NCBI GenBank assembly: GCA_000310025.1
Contig: FN648075.1
Span: forward strand, 361,516 to 413,142
DNA: 51,627 nt
Direction of reading: 5' to 3'
Source of the DNA: Ectocarpus siliculosus
Lineage: Eukaryota > Sar > Phaeophyceae > Ectocarpales > Ectocarpaceae
The notes below the pieces were generated by a model. That model was not told the origin of the DNA, made no database searches, and saw only the letters and a list, made by a program, of their open reading frames with translations. Within the stretch, counting starts at the first letter, position 1, and every line of letters begins with the position of its first letter. Shown here piece after piece: positions 24,030 through 34,424 of this stretch. The position numbers and the translations under genes are program-made.

Positions 24030-25266
24030 TTTGTGTTGATATCAGGGCCGAGGTAAAAACACTTTTTTGCTTTCGGCTCTGACTTGTGCGTGCGCTTGAC
24101 CTTGTACACGGCGGGTTTGAGGAACGGGTACGTCGCCTCTGGGGGAGGTGGGTGCCCGTGCCACATTTCGTACGGCGATTTCTTGTCCGGGTTGGATGGG
24201 TGGAGGTGCAGTTCAGGGCGCTGCATGCCCAAGCTGTGGCTTCGGCCCAAAGGGAGGGGTAGCTTGGTGCTTCGGGGTAAAGAATTGGCGCTTGTATGCG
24301 GGCGGCTAGTGCTGCATCCTTGATCAGTCCCAGTGCTCTCTCAGCTACACCGTTGTATTCTGGGCTGTATGCGGGGGTGAACTCCTGCTTGATGCAATAC
24401 TGGCGGCACAGCTTTCCGAACTCTCCCTCGAAAAACTCTCCTCCGTTGTCAGACCCCACGACCATGACCTCGGATGGGGCTCCGTCTGCCCTGTTTTCCG
24501 CTAGGAATCTCTCGAATAACTCTGCAGCGTCTGACTTGTTTTTCAAGAAGTAGACGCGGTTCCACCTCGTGCAGTCATCCCTTACGATGAGAGTGTACCA
24601 CTTCCCCCCCAAGCTCTGCACCCTTGCCTTCCCACTCAAATCCACGAAAACTCTCTGCAGTTTCTTAACTGCTCGGGTTGACGTCCTGTTGGGGATGGGC
24701 TTGGATAGCCCCTTTGCCGTCGAGCACCCCATGCACTCCCGGAGCTGGCCCACCAGCGTCACCCCTTGCTGCTTCGCCGTGTTCTTCAGCAGCACCTCGT
24801 GGGAGTGGCCGTGCGCGCAGTGGAAGTCGTTGATGTCAACGGGGGTGCGGTTCGCTTTCGCGTTACCAGAAGCAATTATGGCACAGGCTAGTTCCCTACC
24901 CGACTCTATGCGGTGACCAGTCTGAACGAACAGGTCTCCCCATAGAGGGAAGTACACCGACTCCCCCCCACCAACGAACACCTCCAACTCGTGCTCGTCT
25001 GCGGCTAAGCGGCCCTTGGTTTGTTTCAAGAGGGCTGTGAGGGACACGAGGTTGTAGTTGAGCTCCGGCACATGAGCGACCCGTTTCAACAACAGGTCTG
25101 TGGTCCCAACGCGAGAACCGATGGTCACCCTCACGTCGCCATACCCTACGATGGCGAAGGCTTGCTTCCCTGCGGCGACACTCAAAAAGTCGATCGCACT
25201 CATGGTAGTTTTCGAACGTGTTAGCGCTCGGGAACATGTGGTTGGTTGCGCCAGTATCGGCCACAA
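24030..25266 (-). pseudogene. Copia protease end and integrase, frame-disrupted
   Basis: After the shift, the frame begins around MSAIDFLSVAAGKQ and continues through a GAG-pre-integrase region (HCAHGHSHEVLL; LRECMGCSTAKG). It then enters the integrase core with VFVDLSG, VVGSDNGGEFFEGEFG and AYSPEYNGVAERALGLIKD, which supply the D-D-E catalytic residues. Near 24205 the homology moves to another frame (PYEMWHGHPPPPEATYPF, CFYLGPDINTNRDCVRIL). Near 24000 it moves again to the RT frame. Single-base indels explain this best. Confidence 0.88.
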
Positions 25267-26815
25267 ACCTTTCCTGCCTGGCCTGCTCTACACCCCTTCG
25301 ATCAACGACTCTGTTCCACTCGCCTGTGAAGTCACGGACCACTAGCGCCTCCTCTGCGACGTCCAGTGCGGTAGCGTCCAAGACCGGCAGCTCCACCGCG
25401 AGCACCGCCTGCTCGGACGAGCACGTGCTCTTGTCGTGTTCGTAGCCCAGGCACTTCTCGCATCGCAGGGGCTCGGGCTTGGTACAGGCGGCCGCCTGGT
25501 GACCCTTCTCTCCGCACCGGAAGCAGCGGTTGTGCATGCTACTTGCACCGCCGCCGCCGCCTCCGCCGCTGTTGCCACCACCACCGCCCTTGCTGCCACC
25601 CCCTTTCCCCTTCTGGCCGCCACCACCGCCGCCGCCACCCTTGTTGCGGCCGCCGCTGCTGCGGCCGGGCGCTCCACCCCTGCTGTTACCGTCGCTCGCG
25701 AGGAAAGCATGCTCCGCCTTCCGCTGACCCTTCGGGGCCTTCCTCCCCTCCGGGAGGCTCGCGTGCACCGTGCTCACGATCCTGACGATCTCGCCCCTGT
25801 CCAGCTTCGTCGCCGTCTCCAGCAGGAACTTCGCTTGTTGGTACTCGGGTGGAAGCGAGTCGACGAAGTGTGCGAGGACAAATGGTGTGTCAGCGTTGAG
25901 CCCCTTTTCGCGTAGGCGCATGTATATCTGCTCGAGCTTGCTTAGGTGCTCGATTGGATTGCTGCTGCTGTGTGCCGGGATCGAGAAGCGGGACATCTCT
26001 TTCGTCAGGGCTTGTTTGGATCCCTGCGACTCGGGGTCGTAAACTTTCTCAAGCTCCGTGAGGACCCCCTTCGCCGTCACACAACTACTGACGACCGCTT
26101 TATCGGTTTCTTTCACCACGGCGGTAGTGATGAAGTGGAACGCGGCGAGCCCACGTGCGACCTCGCTCCTAGTATAGCGCACGTCGTTGTAAAGTGTGGA
26201 GGTGGGCATGTTCGGGTCGCCCACGGGGGCATGTCTCTCAGTACTCCCGACGAATAGACCGTCTAGTTCCACGGTCTTAGCGGCCTGGATGGAAGATTTT
26301 CGCCACGTGCTAAATCCGCTGCTGCGGCCCCCCTCAAGGCGAGGGGCCACCACGTTCACTTTCTTCGAGTGACTGAAGCTATCGATGTAATCACCGTTAC
26401 CACGAGTTGCGGGTATCTCACCTGGGGGGTTTAACCCCCTCGCTTCCCCGCGGTCAGCTCCTACGACAGGCCCCACGCTCGCTGGAACCCCGGGACTCGC
26501 TCCCGGTATGTTGTCCCAGCGGCTTTCCCACGGGTGATTTGGCCCATCACGGGCCGTTTCCCGGGAAAATGTCCCGCCGCCCTCTGACGGCAAGGGCTCT
26601 CTCTGGCTTGGGACGGCAGCACCGCCGCCCCTACTGGCATCGCCCGCCACGGCGTCGCCAGGCTCCTTCCTCTTAAGCTCCATTACTATGCTCATCAGCT
26701 GCGATAACTGGCCCTCCAGCCTCGCAATCGCCGGGTCCTCGGCGTGTTGCAGTTGCGTGGCTGAGGTCACTTCCCCCAGCCCTTCGACCGAACCGCTGTC
26801 CGACGCAGTCATCAC
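25215..26815 (-). pseudogene. Copia gag with two zinc knuckles, running into protease
   Basis: The frame starts at ATG 26815 (MMTASDSGSVEGLGEV) and covers a capsid-like region with LSKLEQIYMRLREKGL and DSLPPEYQQAKF, typical of Copia gag (UBN2-like) proteins. A Gly-rich linker leads to CFRCGEKGHQAAAC and CEKCLGYEHDKSTC, both CX2CX4HX4C knuckles that bind RNA. The protease motif FVADTGATNHM follows in the same frame. The frame then goes out of register about 30 codons later, near 25215, within the protease domain. The second, broken Copia gag at 43544-44991 is a homologue with the same two-knuckle layout. Confidence 0.9.
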
Positions 26816-26999
26816 CCGATGCGGCTATCCCTCGAGGGACAAAAAACTCTAGAGTAATTGTCGGCCGTACTCCGCGTACTTATCGGGTATTGTTTGTGTA
26901 GTGTATTAACTTCAGACGGTGAGGCAATGCCCGTACCCAGGGCGCTGTCGTGCTCAGAAAGGAGGAGTGGCAGCAGGGCTGCTGCACACAACAAAAGGG

Positions 27000-27652
27000 G
27001 GTCCCGGTGCATCATCACCGTACCCCTGCCTAAAAGGTTCTACACCAGCTGCGTCACACTTGTACGTCGGCTAACATATCCAACAAACCATGTCCGTAGA
27101 CCCACGAACAAACAGCACAGCAGAGGAGACAAGATAGTACGGCCAGTGGCAGCAGGGATCGCTACCCTACTGCGCTGAACAAGCACCGCCGGGAGTGGGC
27201 TGGAGACTGCTCGGGGCGGAATACAAGTCTAACAACTGTGTTCACGCTAGACGAAGACCTTAGAACAACAACACAACAGCATCATCATCGAAGACGTTTG
27301 GAGACACAACAACGGCTTAATTGCTACACTGGAGAAGGAGACGGGATGAGAAGGAAAGTCATGACGTATGAAATAGTTATACCGAACATCAGTAACGTAG
27401 AGAAGAGTGATTTTTGTGAAATATAGTGAATCCCGGGCATAGACATCACAGACATGATATGATGTTTGCTGCACGTATTATCAGGTGTGATTCTGGTAAG
27501 GTAAAACAATTGGCCAGATGAAAGAGAAATGCTGTGATAGAGGCATGTGTTTACGTACATGCTGAGAGCGTTGAGGCACAGTAGTATTTGTATGCGACGA
27601 AGGAAAGGTTTACTATGGTCATTCAACTGAAGTCAATGTATTTTACTATTAT
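27000..27652. other. Spacer between the Copia and Gypsy elements
   Basis: AT-richer sequence with no recognisable gene or repeat. It is the right flank of the Copia element and the left flank of the Gypsy LTR. No target-site duplication matching the other flank of either element was found by eye. Confidence 0.5.
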
Positions 27653-27920
27653 TGTAGTGGTATGCGCGCGTGATGAAGTCTGGTTGACCCGTGAAGAAGA
27701 ACTCACTTGTTGTTACTCTTGTAGAACAGCAGCAGCAGTAGCTGTTGCCTTGGGTATCGGTAGGAATGACACCAATGGGCACAGGATCCTCTGCACAAGC
27801 AGGGGCTACACGATCCTGTCCCCTGCTTTTTATCCTTCCGCGGAGAGTTACATCTCTCCGCGCCTTCTAGAAGGAACCAAGCTCTTCCATGTTCCGTCTA
27901 CACATCTGAATCCTATAACA
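27653..27920 (-). repeat. Gypsy 3' LTR
   Basis: In the sense (minus) direction it begins TGTTATAGGATTCAGATGTG and ends in CCACTACA, keeping TG...CA ends. It aligns along its length with 41324-41592. The shared block includes a conserved stretch with a CAG/CTG run and a TCCGCGGAGAGTT-type segment. Confidence 0.9.
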
Positions 27921-28481
27921 CTAGCCCACCCTGGAGGTTCTCATACGCAGATCCTGTAAAACCTCGGAGTCTTGACAAGCAATTGTCGAGTCTCTAAATG
28001 AAAGTATCGAGGATGTGGAGCTCCAAAACAGCACAATTCACCCTCCCACACCTCTCACTCGATGAGTCGCAAGACCATCGTTTGACTTCTAAAACGACAA
28101 AAAGACACAGACAGGAAGGAACTGACGGGGCTAAGAAAAGCCTACGACGACCGGAAGAAGATCGGAACCAAGGAAAGGAAAACACAAAGAAAGGAAGAAA
28201 AACAGAAAAGAAAAGCAGAGGTCGTCATAACGACAAAAAGAAAGGGTCACTGTAGGAACCACAACAAGACCGGTATCGTAAGAAAACGATAAGATACGCC
28301 ATTCACGCAGTCGCCACGGCAGTGTAGAAGGGGCAACAATGGGCGCGAAACACCTACAGGTCGTGACCAAACGCTAAAGGCACAAAAATAAAGCGAGGAG
28401 AAAGCGAAAACCAACCAAGGCTAAAAAGCAACCCAAACAACGCTGAAAACAACCGAAAGCCAAGACAACTAGTACGTCGTC

Positions 28482-30401
28482 TTAATGGGGGCGCGCAACG
28501 TTATCAGGCAACGAATCAGTCCCGGGGTCACCACGCGACATGTCGACGTTGCGAAGGATCCCCTTAAAAAGGGCACTGCCGCTGTGAACTTGGAGGCACC
28601 AGGATCCGGAGACGGCGGTTTCAGCGGTGGAGTAGCGAACATCAGGAGGGGCGAGCTTGACAGGGCCAGGATCGTCCAAGAAGCGGACGACGTAGAAGTC
28701 GGACGGTAGAGGCGGTCCAGTAATCTTGCCCAACCACCAGAATCCATCGCGAGCTTTGTACCAGAAGAAGGCGCCTGCAGGTAGCGGAGTATTGGCGAAG
28801 CGACGGTCCCAAGTTGAACGAGAGACGAGCGAATAACCCGAAGGCAAAGCTCGCTCCCCTTTAGCGCGCGCCGTCTCGCGGGTGGCCGCACCAATACGCA
28901 TCGCCCGATAGCGACGATTCGTTTGGCGATGTTGATCAGGCGAACCCGTCCAGTACCGGAGAATGTGGGGCTTGGAATGCTGGAGGTCCATCTCACGTTC
29001 CCAAGAAGGACGAAGAAGACCTTTCCAATGCGTTTGGTATAAAACAGCGATGGTGCCACCACGGCCACGAACAGACTGATGGCCACTAATGCGGTCAACC
29101 TCGAGACGTTCGACCGGAGTCGACACGTCGTCTTCCGTAACATGGTAGGGAGGAGATTTATTCGCATAGGAGTTTAGCACATACGGTGTAAGGCCGGCAG
29201 GCAGGAACCGAGGCAAGTCTTCAGTGTCATGCGGATTAGCGCAAGGCTTGCAACGCGCAACTGACACACGGTTTTTCGAGTCCGGACCCGGCAGATCCGA
29301 TGGAAGATCCAAATACAGTAACTTGGAAGCCAGAGGACAACCGTCGGGAGCGTCAGGACACGGACCCACGGCCAAGATCTTGAACGGACCAGTCCAAAGG
29401 AAAGACAACTTAGCCTTGAGGACCTTGTCATCCGTGCCTGAACGAACACCTTGGCGAATGGTAGATTCGGTGTTGTACACCCAAACCCATCCACCGACGG
29501 TGTATGAGGGGACCTTGCGCAAAGCATCCGATAGAGCGGAGTTACGCCGCTCAATCCTCGAAACGGACAGGTTGTGCTGTTCGCGAACTAAATCGTAAGA
29601 ACGACGTTGGCGATCAGCAGCAAGATCGCAATACTCAAGTTGATCGCGATGCAAGCTTTGGTGGCCTCGAGCATATGGATGCTCAAAAACCGTCATCGGC
29701 ATGCATGGCAGTCGGTTCATATGCACCTCGTTGGGCGCCAAACCAGTAGCGGCACTAACCGAATTGTTGTAGGCAAACTCAAAGTGCGGCAGATGAATGT
29801 CCCAATCGTCTTGCCTCTCATTGACGACTATAGCCAACATCTGAGCCATAGTGTGATTTACGCGCTCCACACCCCCATTGCCGTTGGGATGGTAAGAGCT
29901 GGTAGCCACTTTGCGGATAGCCAGACGGGCGTATACAGCCTGCGACAGTTTACAACAAAACTGAGAGCCATTATCAGACAAGAGACTCAAAGGGCAACCC
30001 CATAAAGGGATATACCGATTGACAAGTACATCAGCGGTGCCTTCGGCGGTGAATTCCGCAGCCGTAACCGCGTACATGTCAGCACGGCGGCTGAAACGAT
30101 CAGTGAAAAGCAGAATATATGTGTTTCCGCGCGGTGTCAACGGGAGGGGACCGAAATAATCGACGCTCACCGACACACCAGGGCCCGAAGGCAGCGGAAG
30201 GCACAAAGTAGGCCATCGAGGCGTTTGACGAGATGACTTGCGAGCTTGGCATCGCAAACAATGCCTTACCCACCACTTCGTGCAAACACTCATGCCAACC
30301 CACCAATAGAAACGTTCCAGCATGCTAAGCGTGCGAGCGGCACCGAGGTGGCAGGATGCATCAGCGTGACAGGCTTGCATGATCCACGGACGCATGAGCA
30401 T
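28482..30401 (-). CDS. Gypsy integrase with chromodomain and Tudor-like C-terminus
   Basis: The open frame begins MLMRPWIMQACHADASCH and is in register with the RT/RNase H frame, separated only by the TAG at 30504. It has an HHCC zinc-binding part (HADASCHLG ... CTKWWVRHCLRC) and the DDE core: VDYFGPLPLTPRG, LLSDNGSQFCCKL and NGNGGVERVNHTMAQML. A GPY-like region includes SFLWTGPFKILAVGP. Next comes a chromodomain-like block at about 29120-28940: VERLEVDRISGHQ, VLYQTHWKGLLRPSWERE and ILRYWTG. Last is a Tudor-like block at about 28850-28600: FFWYKARDGFWWLGKITGP, YVVRFLDDPGPVKLAPPDV and GSWCLQ. Such readers are expected to steer integration to marked chromatin. Confidence 0.9.
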   Translation of the reverse strand: MLMRPWIMQACHADASCHLGAARTLSMLERFYWWVGMSVCTKWWVRHCLRCQARKSSRQTPRWPTLCLPLPSGPGVSVSVDYFGPLPLTPRGNTYILLFTDRFSRRADMYAVTAAEFTAEGTADVLVNRYIPLWGCPLSLLSDNGSQFCCKLSQAVYARLAIRKVATSSYHPNGNGGVERVNHTMAQMLAIVVNERQDDWDIHLPHFEFAYNNSVSAATGLAPNEVHMNRLPCMPMTVFEHPYARGHQSLHRDQLEYCDLAADRQRRSYDLVREQHNLSVSRIERRNSALSDALRKVPSYTVGGWVWVYNTESTIRQGVRSGTDDKVLKAKLSFLWTGPFKILAVGPCPDAPDGCPLASKLLYLDLPSDLPGPDSKNRVSVARCKPCANPHDTEDLPRFLPAGLTPYVLNSYANKSPPYHVTEDDVSTPVERLEVDRISGHQSVRGRGGTIAVLYQTHWKGLLRPSWEREMDLQHSKPHILRYWTGSPDQHRQTNRRYRAMRIGAATRETARAKGERALPSGYSLVSRSTWDRRFANTPLPAGAFFWYKARDGFWWLGKITGPPLPSDFYVVRFLDDPGPVKLAPPDVRYSTAETAVSGSWCLQVHSGSALFKGILRNVDMSRGDPGTDSLPDNVARPH

Positions 30402-30503
30402 GGGAACATAAATCCGAATGGGTTCGTCGTTGAGAAGGCGAGCAGCACGCCCGCCAGGACGTGTGGTCGTAGACGACGGGGGCGCTGTTTGCTTGCGAAC
30501 AAG

Positions 30504-33500
30504 CTAGACCAAGCCATCATCGTCAATCTGCAACCGGCCTTTGTTAGACAGGTCACGAATCTCCGACAGAAGAGGTCGACGAGCGGACGGAAGATGATCC
30601 AGGAAATCCGGAGGGAGAGCCGAAGGCCGACCCAGAAGGATGAAACGAATAGCTGCATCACAAACAGGTTCGTTACGTTGCTCGCGAGCCCGATCAGCAT
30701 GCGAGAAACGTTCGACAGACGCCCGGAAGGCTAAATCTGCCGAGGAATGTAAAGCCGCCTCGATAGAAGAGGGAGCCGATTCCTGAGGCTCCGGCTGCAA
30801 TCCACCCGAAGGCAGAGTAGTAGCGGAAACCGAAGACGACGGCGTACGAGTGGTTGAAACCGAACGCGTCGGAGATTCTGAAGAATCGGGAGCAGCAGAA
30901 GACTGCTGGGCAGGAGCAACCGAAGTTGCAGGATGCGTCGAAGACGCAAGATCCCTTCCACGAGCCAGAGGCGTATGAAGGTCTGGGATCGAAGTGTCAG
31001 CACCAGGAGCCGAAACCAACCTGGTCAACACGGGGGGCGTAGTCGATGCTGAAGACGCGGGCGAAGAACGTCGAAACGATCGGGGCGAAGCGGAAATCCG
31101 AGTAGGAGCAGGCGGGTCCTCGGAGAAACCATAATCCACGGGCGGGAGGGGCGTGCCTGCCACAACCGCCGTGCGACGGCGAGTTCGCGTGGAAATCAGT
31201 TGAGTAGGGTCGAGAGTCCGTCGTGATGCTGCAGTCGGCGAGACGGCCGGCGAAGACTTGGGCTCGAGAGCCAAAATGTCCTCCACCGAAGAATGTAAGG
31301 AGCCAGACCAATCGAGGGTCCTGCCACGCAGGCGTCGTATCGAAGGAGACAACCCGCGGGAGTTGTTAGACGGCCAGGGTGCGATGTTGCAGACGCCAGG
31401 CGGAGACGAAAGGCCTGACGGCGAGAGACGTGGACCATGCCGACGGAAGTCGACAAAGTCATCTGTAGAGGGGGCCAGCCCACCCAAGACCGAAGTCGGG
31501 GAAGTGGGGACGAGCCCACCCAAGCCAACACCCACGGCGCGATGGCCAGAAGGCGTAAGGCCACAAGAACGGATGAAGAATACGCTCTCCTCATCGTCAT
31601 CCGGTGTCAAGCGGCTGCGACCAGATCGGTCACATTCCGCCGCATCGATCGGAAGGCGAGAGAGGAAATCAGCGTTGCCATTTGCGGAACCCTTGCGGTA
31701 CTCTAGAGTGTAATTGTAGGCGGTGAGAAATTCAAGCCAACGCTGAACGCGGGCAATGTTCTCCCCCACCTTGGCAAAATGCTCAAGAGATTTGTGGTCG
31801 GTAAAAATGCGAAATTTCGTGCCCCACAAATAACCGCGAAGTCGTTTGATGCACCATACGATGCTACCCGCCTCGAGGTCGAGGGGAGTCCAATGACGTT
31901 CGGAGCCCAAAGTAGCTCGGCTGATGAAAACGATGGGCCGGATGGAGCCATCCGGCTGTTCTTGTTCGAGAGTCCCGCCGAACCCATCGCGACTAGCATC
32001 ACAGTAGAGGCGAAAAGGTCGCGAGCCGTCCGTAACGGCATCCCAATCTGGATAAACCAAGACAGGAGGGTTGGCCAACTCCGACAACAGGACGCGAACA
32101 GCTTGCTCCATGGCAGGGGTGAAGGTAAACGTCGCCTGCTTCTTGAGAAGAGTGGTCAGAGGTCGAATTCGCGTAGCCATGTTGGGAAGGAACTTGCGGT
32201 AGTAGCTGAGGCCGCCGAGAAGAGAGCGAAGTTGTTTAACATCCTTTGGCATGGGCATTTTGGTGAGGGCCGCAACCTTGGCCCCATTAGGCCGAACACC
32301 GTCAGGGGAGATGGTGTGGCCGAGGAAATCCGCTTCGGTAGCGCCAATGGTGGCCTTCGGTGGGGTGAGTTTCAAGTTGTGTGTGCGCAAGCGTTCAAAC
32401 AGAGCGCCCATGGTATCAACATGAGAAGCAGGGTTGTCGTCGAAAACGATCAAATCATCCAAGTACGATGCAACACCGTGGAGATTTTTGATGACTTCGT
32501 TGACCACCTTGCAAAACCACCCAGGGGCTGCCCTGAGGCATCTTCAACCACTCAAAAAGCCCGGAAGACGTCACGAATGCCGTCAAAGGGATTGTATCAC
32601 GGTGAACCGTGATTTGGTGGAACGAAGACTTCATGTCGAAAAGGGAATAGATTCGCCCTTTCAACAGCTTGTCCAAAGTATCATCAACTCGAGGAATCGG
32701 AAGCTGGCTCAAAGCACAAAGCTTGTTGAGCTTGCGACAGTTGACAGTGATGCGAACACCACCAGACTTCTTTGGTATGACTACCAAAGGACTCGAGTAG
32801 GGCGAGGTCGAATGTTGGATCAGACCAGCCGCAAGATATTGATCAAGGATCGCGTCAACTTGTTTCGCCACCGGGGGGTTAACGCGGTATGGACGAGATG
32901 TGACGGGTGCACTGCCTGGAGGAACTGCAAGCTTGAAAGGAAAAAGCGAACAAGCTCCAAAGTCGGTGGGGGAACTCGAGAAGACATCATGATAGTCGCA
33001 CAGGACGTTACCAAGCTGAGTGATGACATCCGGAGTCCAACCCGGACCTTGGAGATCGAAGGAAATCTCACGGAGATGGCAGGGGAGCTTATCCCACACA
33101 CGGGAAAAACTCTGACGTTGTTCGGGCGTCAACCGCTCGAGAAGAGCAGGCGGAGGCGATGAAAGAGAAGCACTGACAGAACCAGGGTCCTCTTGACCGC
33201 TTTGCGACGGCGTGGGTCGCTCATGCAAATTACACACGAAGGGGTCATCAATGCCATGCGTGGCAGACGAATCAATGCCATCTGTCGAAACAGGACCCGG
33301 AACCCAGCTGCCCGAAGCAATGGTGGGATCTTGAGCCGCAGATTGAAGACCATCGCTCAAACTGTGGCGAGACACAGCACTGAGAGGCACGCGAAGAAGG
33401 GGAGCCGAAGCTGTACCCAGAACGTCGCCTGGTTCGAGTGAAGAGATACCCGCGAGCGGGAGTCTTTGGCAACCATTTTGCACAAAATGTTCCTCGGAAG

Positions 33501-33825
33501 AAAGCATAGCACATTGTGGAATCATATCCACGAGATAGTTACCCACGAGGGCTGGAGATCCATCGCTGCATACCAAATTAACCGGAACAAGGCTATGTTC
33601 AGGGTGAAGTTGGACGGAATGTTTCCCAGCGTAGCGAAGTTGGTAGTTACCATCCGTGGAAGACAAATCGTGAGCAAATGCAGTGGCACCGCAACTGCCA
33701 TGCTGAGCCAAAATCACGGTCACCAGGGCGTTTCGCACGCAAAGTGCGGTAAGAGCGGTCGCTAAACCGCATCCAACTGTCTCTTCCAAGGAGCACGTCA
33801 TGATGCATGACACTATCGGGAACAA
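30504..33825 (-). pseudogene. Gypsy reverse transcriptase and RNase H with long Ser/Pro-rich tail
   Basis: The frame 33825-32455 gives the RT N-terminal half: SRPYRVNPPVAKQVDAILDQ, GLIQHSTSPYSSPLVVIPKK, VRITVNCRKLNKLCAL and IYSLFDMKSSFHQI. Near 32535, just after MPQG, the frame changes. It resumes with FCKVVNEVIKNLHGV and YLDDLIVF (catalytic YLDD), then DFLGHTISPDGVRPN and RSLLGGLSYYRKFLPNMATR. RNase H follows: RLYCDASRDGFGGTL, LDLEAGSIVW and IFTDHKSLEHF. An unusual linker of about 390 residues, rich in Ser, Pro and Thr, runs to an in-frame TAG at 30506-30504, beyond which the same frame continues into integrase. Confidence 0.92.
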
Positions 33826-34424
33826 CGTACGCCCAAACAGCGAGAGAGGAAGTAGGAAGGCGCTTGCGAAGAAACTGCACGCTCAAACGGACAATAGTCG
33901 AAGTTTGAAGCGGAGAAGATTCGCCGAAACCTCCCCAACAGCGAGGTTGGGTTTGTTTCTCAGACAACGACGAAGCAGCCGAAGCGGCTTTCATGGATTC
34001 CCACGCAGATGCACTAATGAAAGACTGCGGGGAACCCGTGTCTAAAAGAGCAACACATCCAAACTGAACAGAAGCTGAACCACTATGAGTGAGGATTTGG
34101 GTGGTGAAAGAGTCATCATCGATGGTAACAACACCATCAACCAAATCCGGACCTTGCTCAGGAAGCAAAGAAGAGGAAGAGGATGGCTGAGGGCACCCGG
34201 AAGACACGGCCCAAACAGCGGTGTCATGATCCGATGGAACATTCGCAGCGTATTGTGAAAACGACGCGAATCGTTCAGTCGACGGAGGGGTTGGGGCCAT
34301 CCGAAGACGCTGGTGTGTAGAAGGGCTAACTTCATAGACCGCGTTATGTTGAGACGACGTCGAAACGTGGTCGTTGGGGGGCAGCAAACGAGAGCTGCGC
34401 TCGGGCGGCGGGGCATTGCATCGC
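33650..34424 (-). pseudogene. Gypsy aspartic protease
   Basis: In the frame that carries the second half of NADAR, a linker (SASVQFGCV) leads to ALLDTGSPQSFISASAWE, the retropepsin active-site DTG. TSTIVRLSVQFL and VVPDSVMHHDVLLGRDSW follow, matching the flap and the late DxLLGRD motif of Gypsy proteases. It lies directly downstream of NADAR and upstream of RT, so it would be part of the same polyprotein. Confidence 0.85.

Larger units (their letters stand above)
21523..26999 (-). mobile_element. Ty1/Copia retrotransposon, decayed
   Basis: In minus orientation the order is gag, protease, integrase, RT and RNase H, which is the Copia order (integrase before RT). A 68-bp direct repeat, identical at 21523-21590 and 26932-26999, lies at both ends and in the sense direction contains TGTTGTGTGCAGCAGCCC. 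It is probably a piece of the LTRs, but beyond it the two ends do not match, so full LTRs are not intact. Between the right repeat and gag, the leader holds the palindromes TCCCTCGAGGGA (26828-26839) and ACTCTAGAGT (26846-26855). At least three frame changes in pol (near 25215, 24205 and 24000) make it unlikely to be active as read. Confidence 0.9.

Noticed and set aside
22876-24039. Plus-strand 387-codon reading frame
   Set aside because: It is antisense to Copia RT; Ser/Leu-rich composition follows from the opposite strand and a CTG run.
25215-25270. Programmed frameshift between Copia gag and pol
   Set aside because: The shift falls inside the protease domain, no slippery site was seen, and two further shifts occur in pol, so random indels are more likely.
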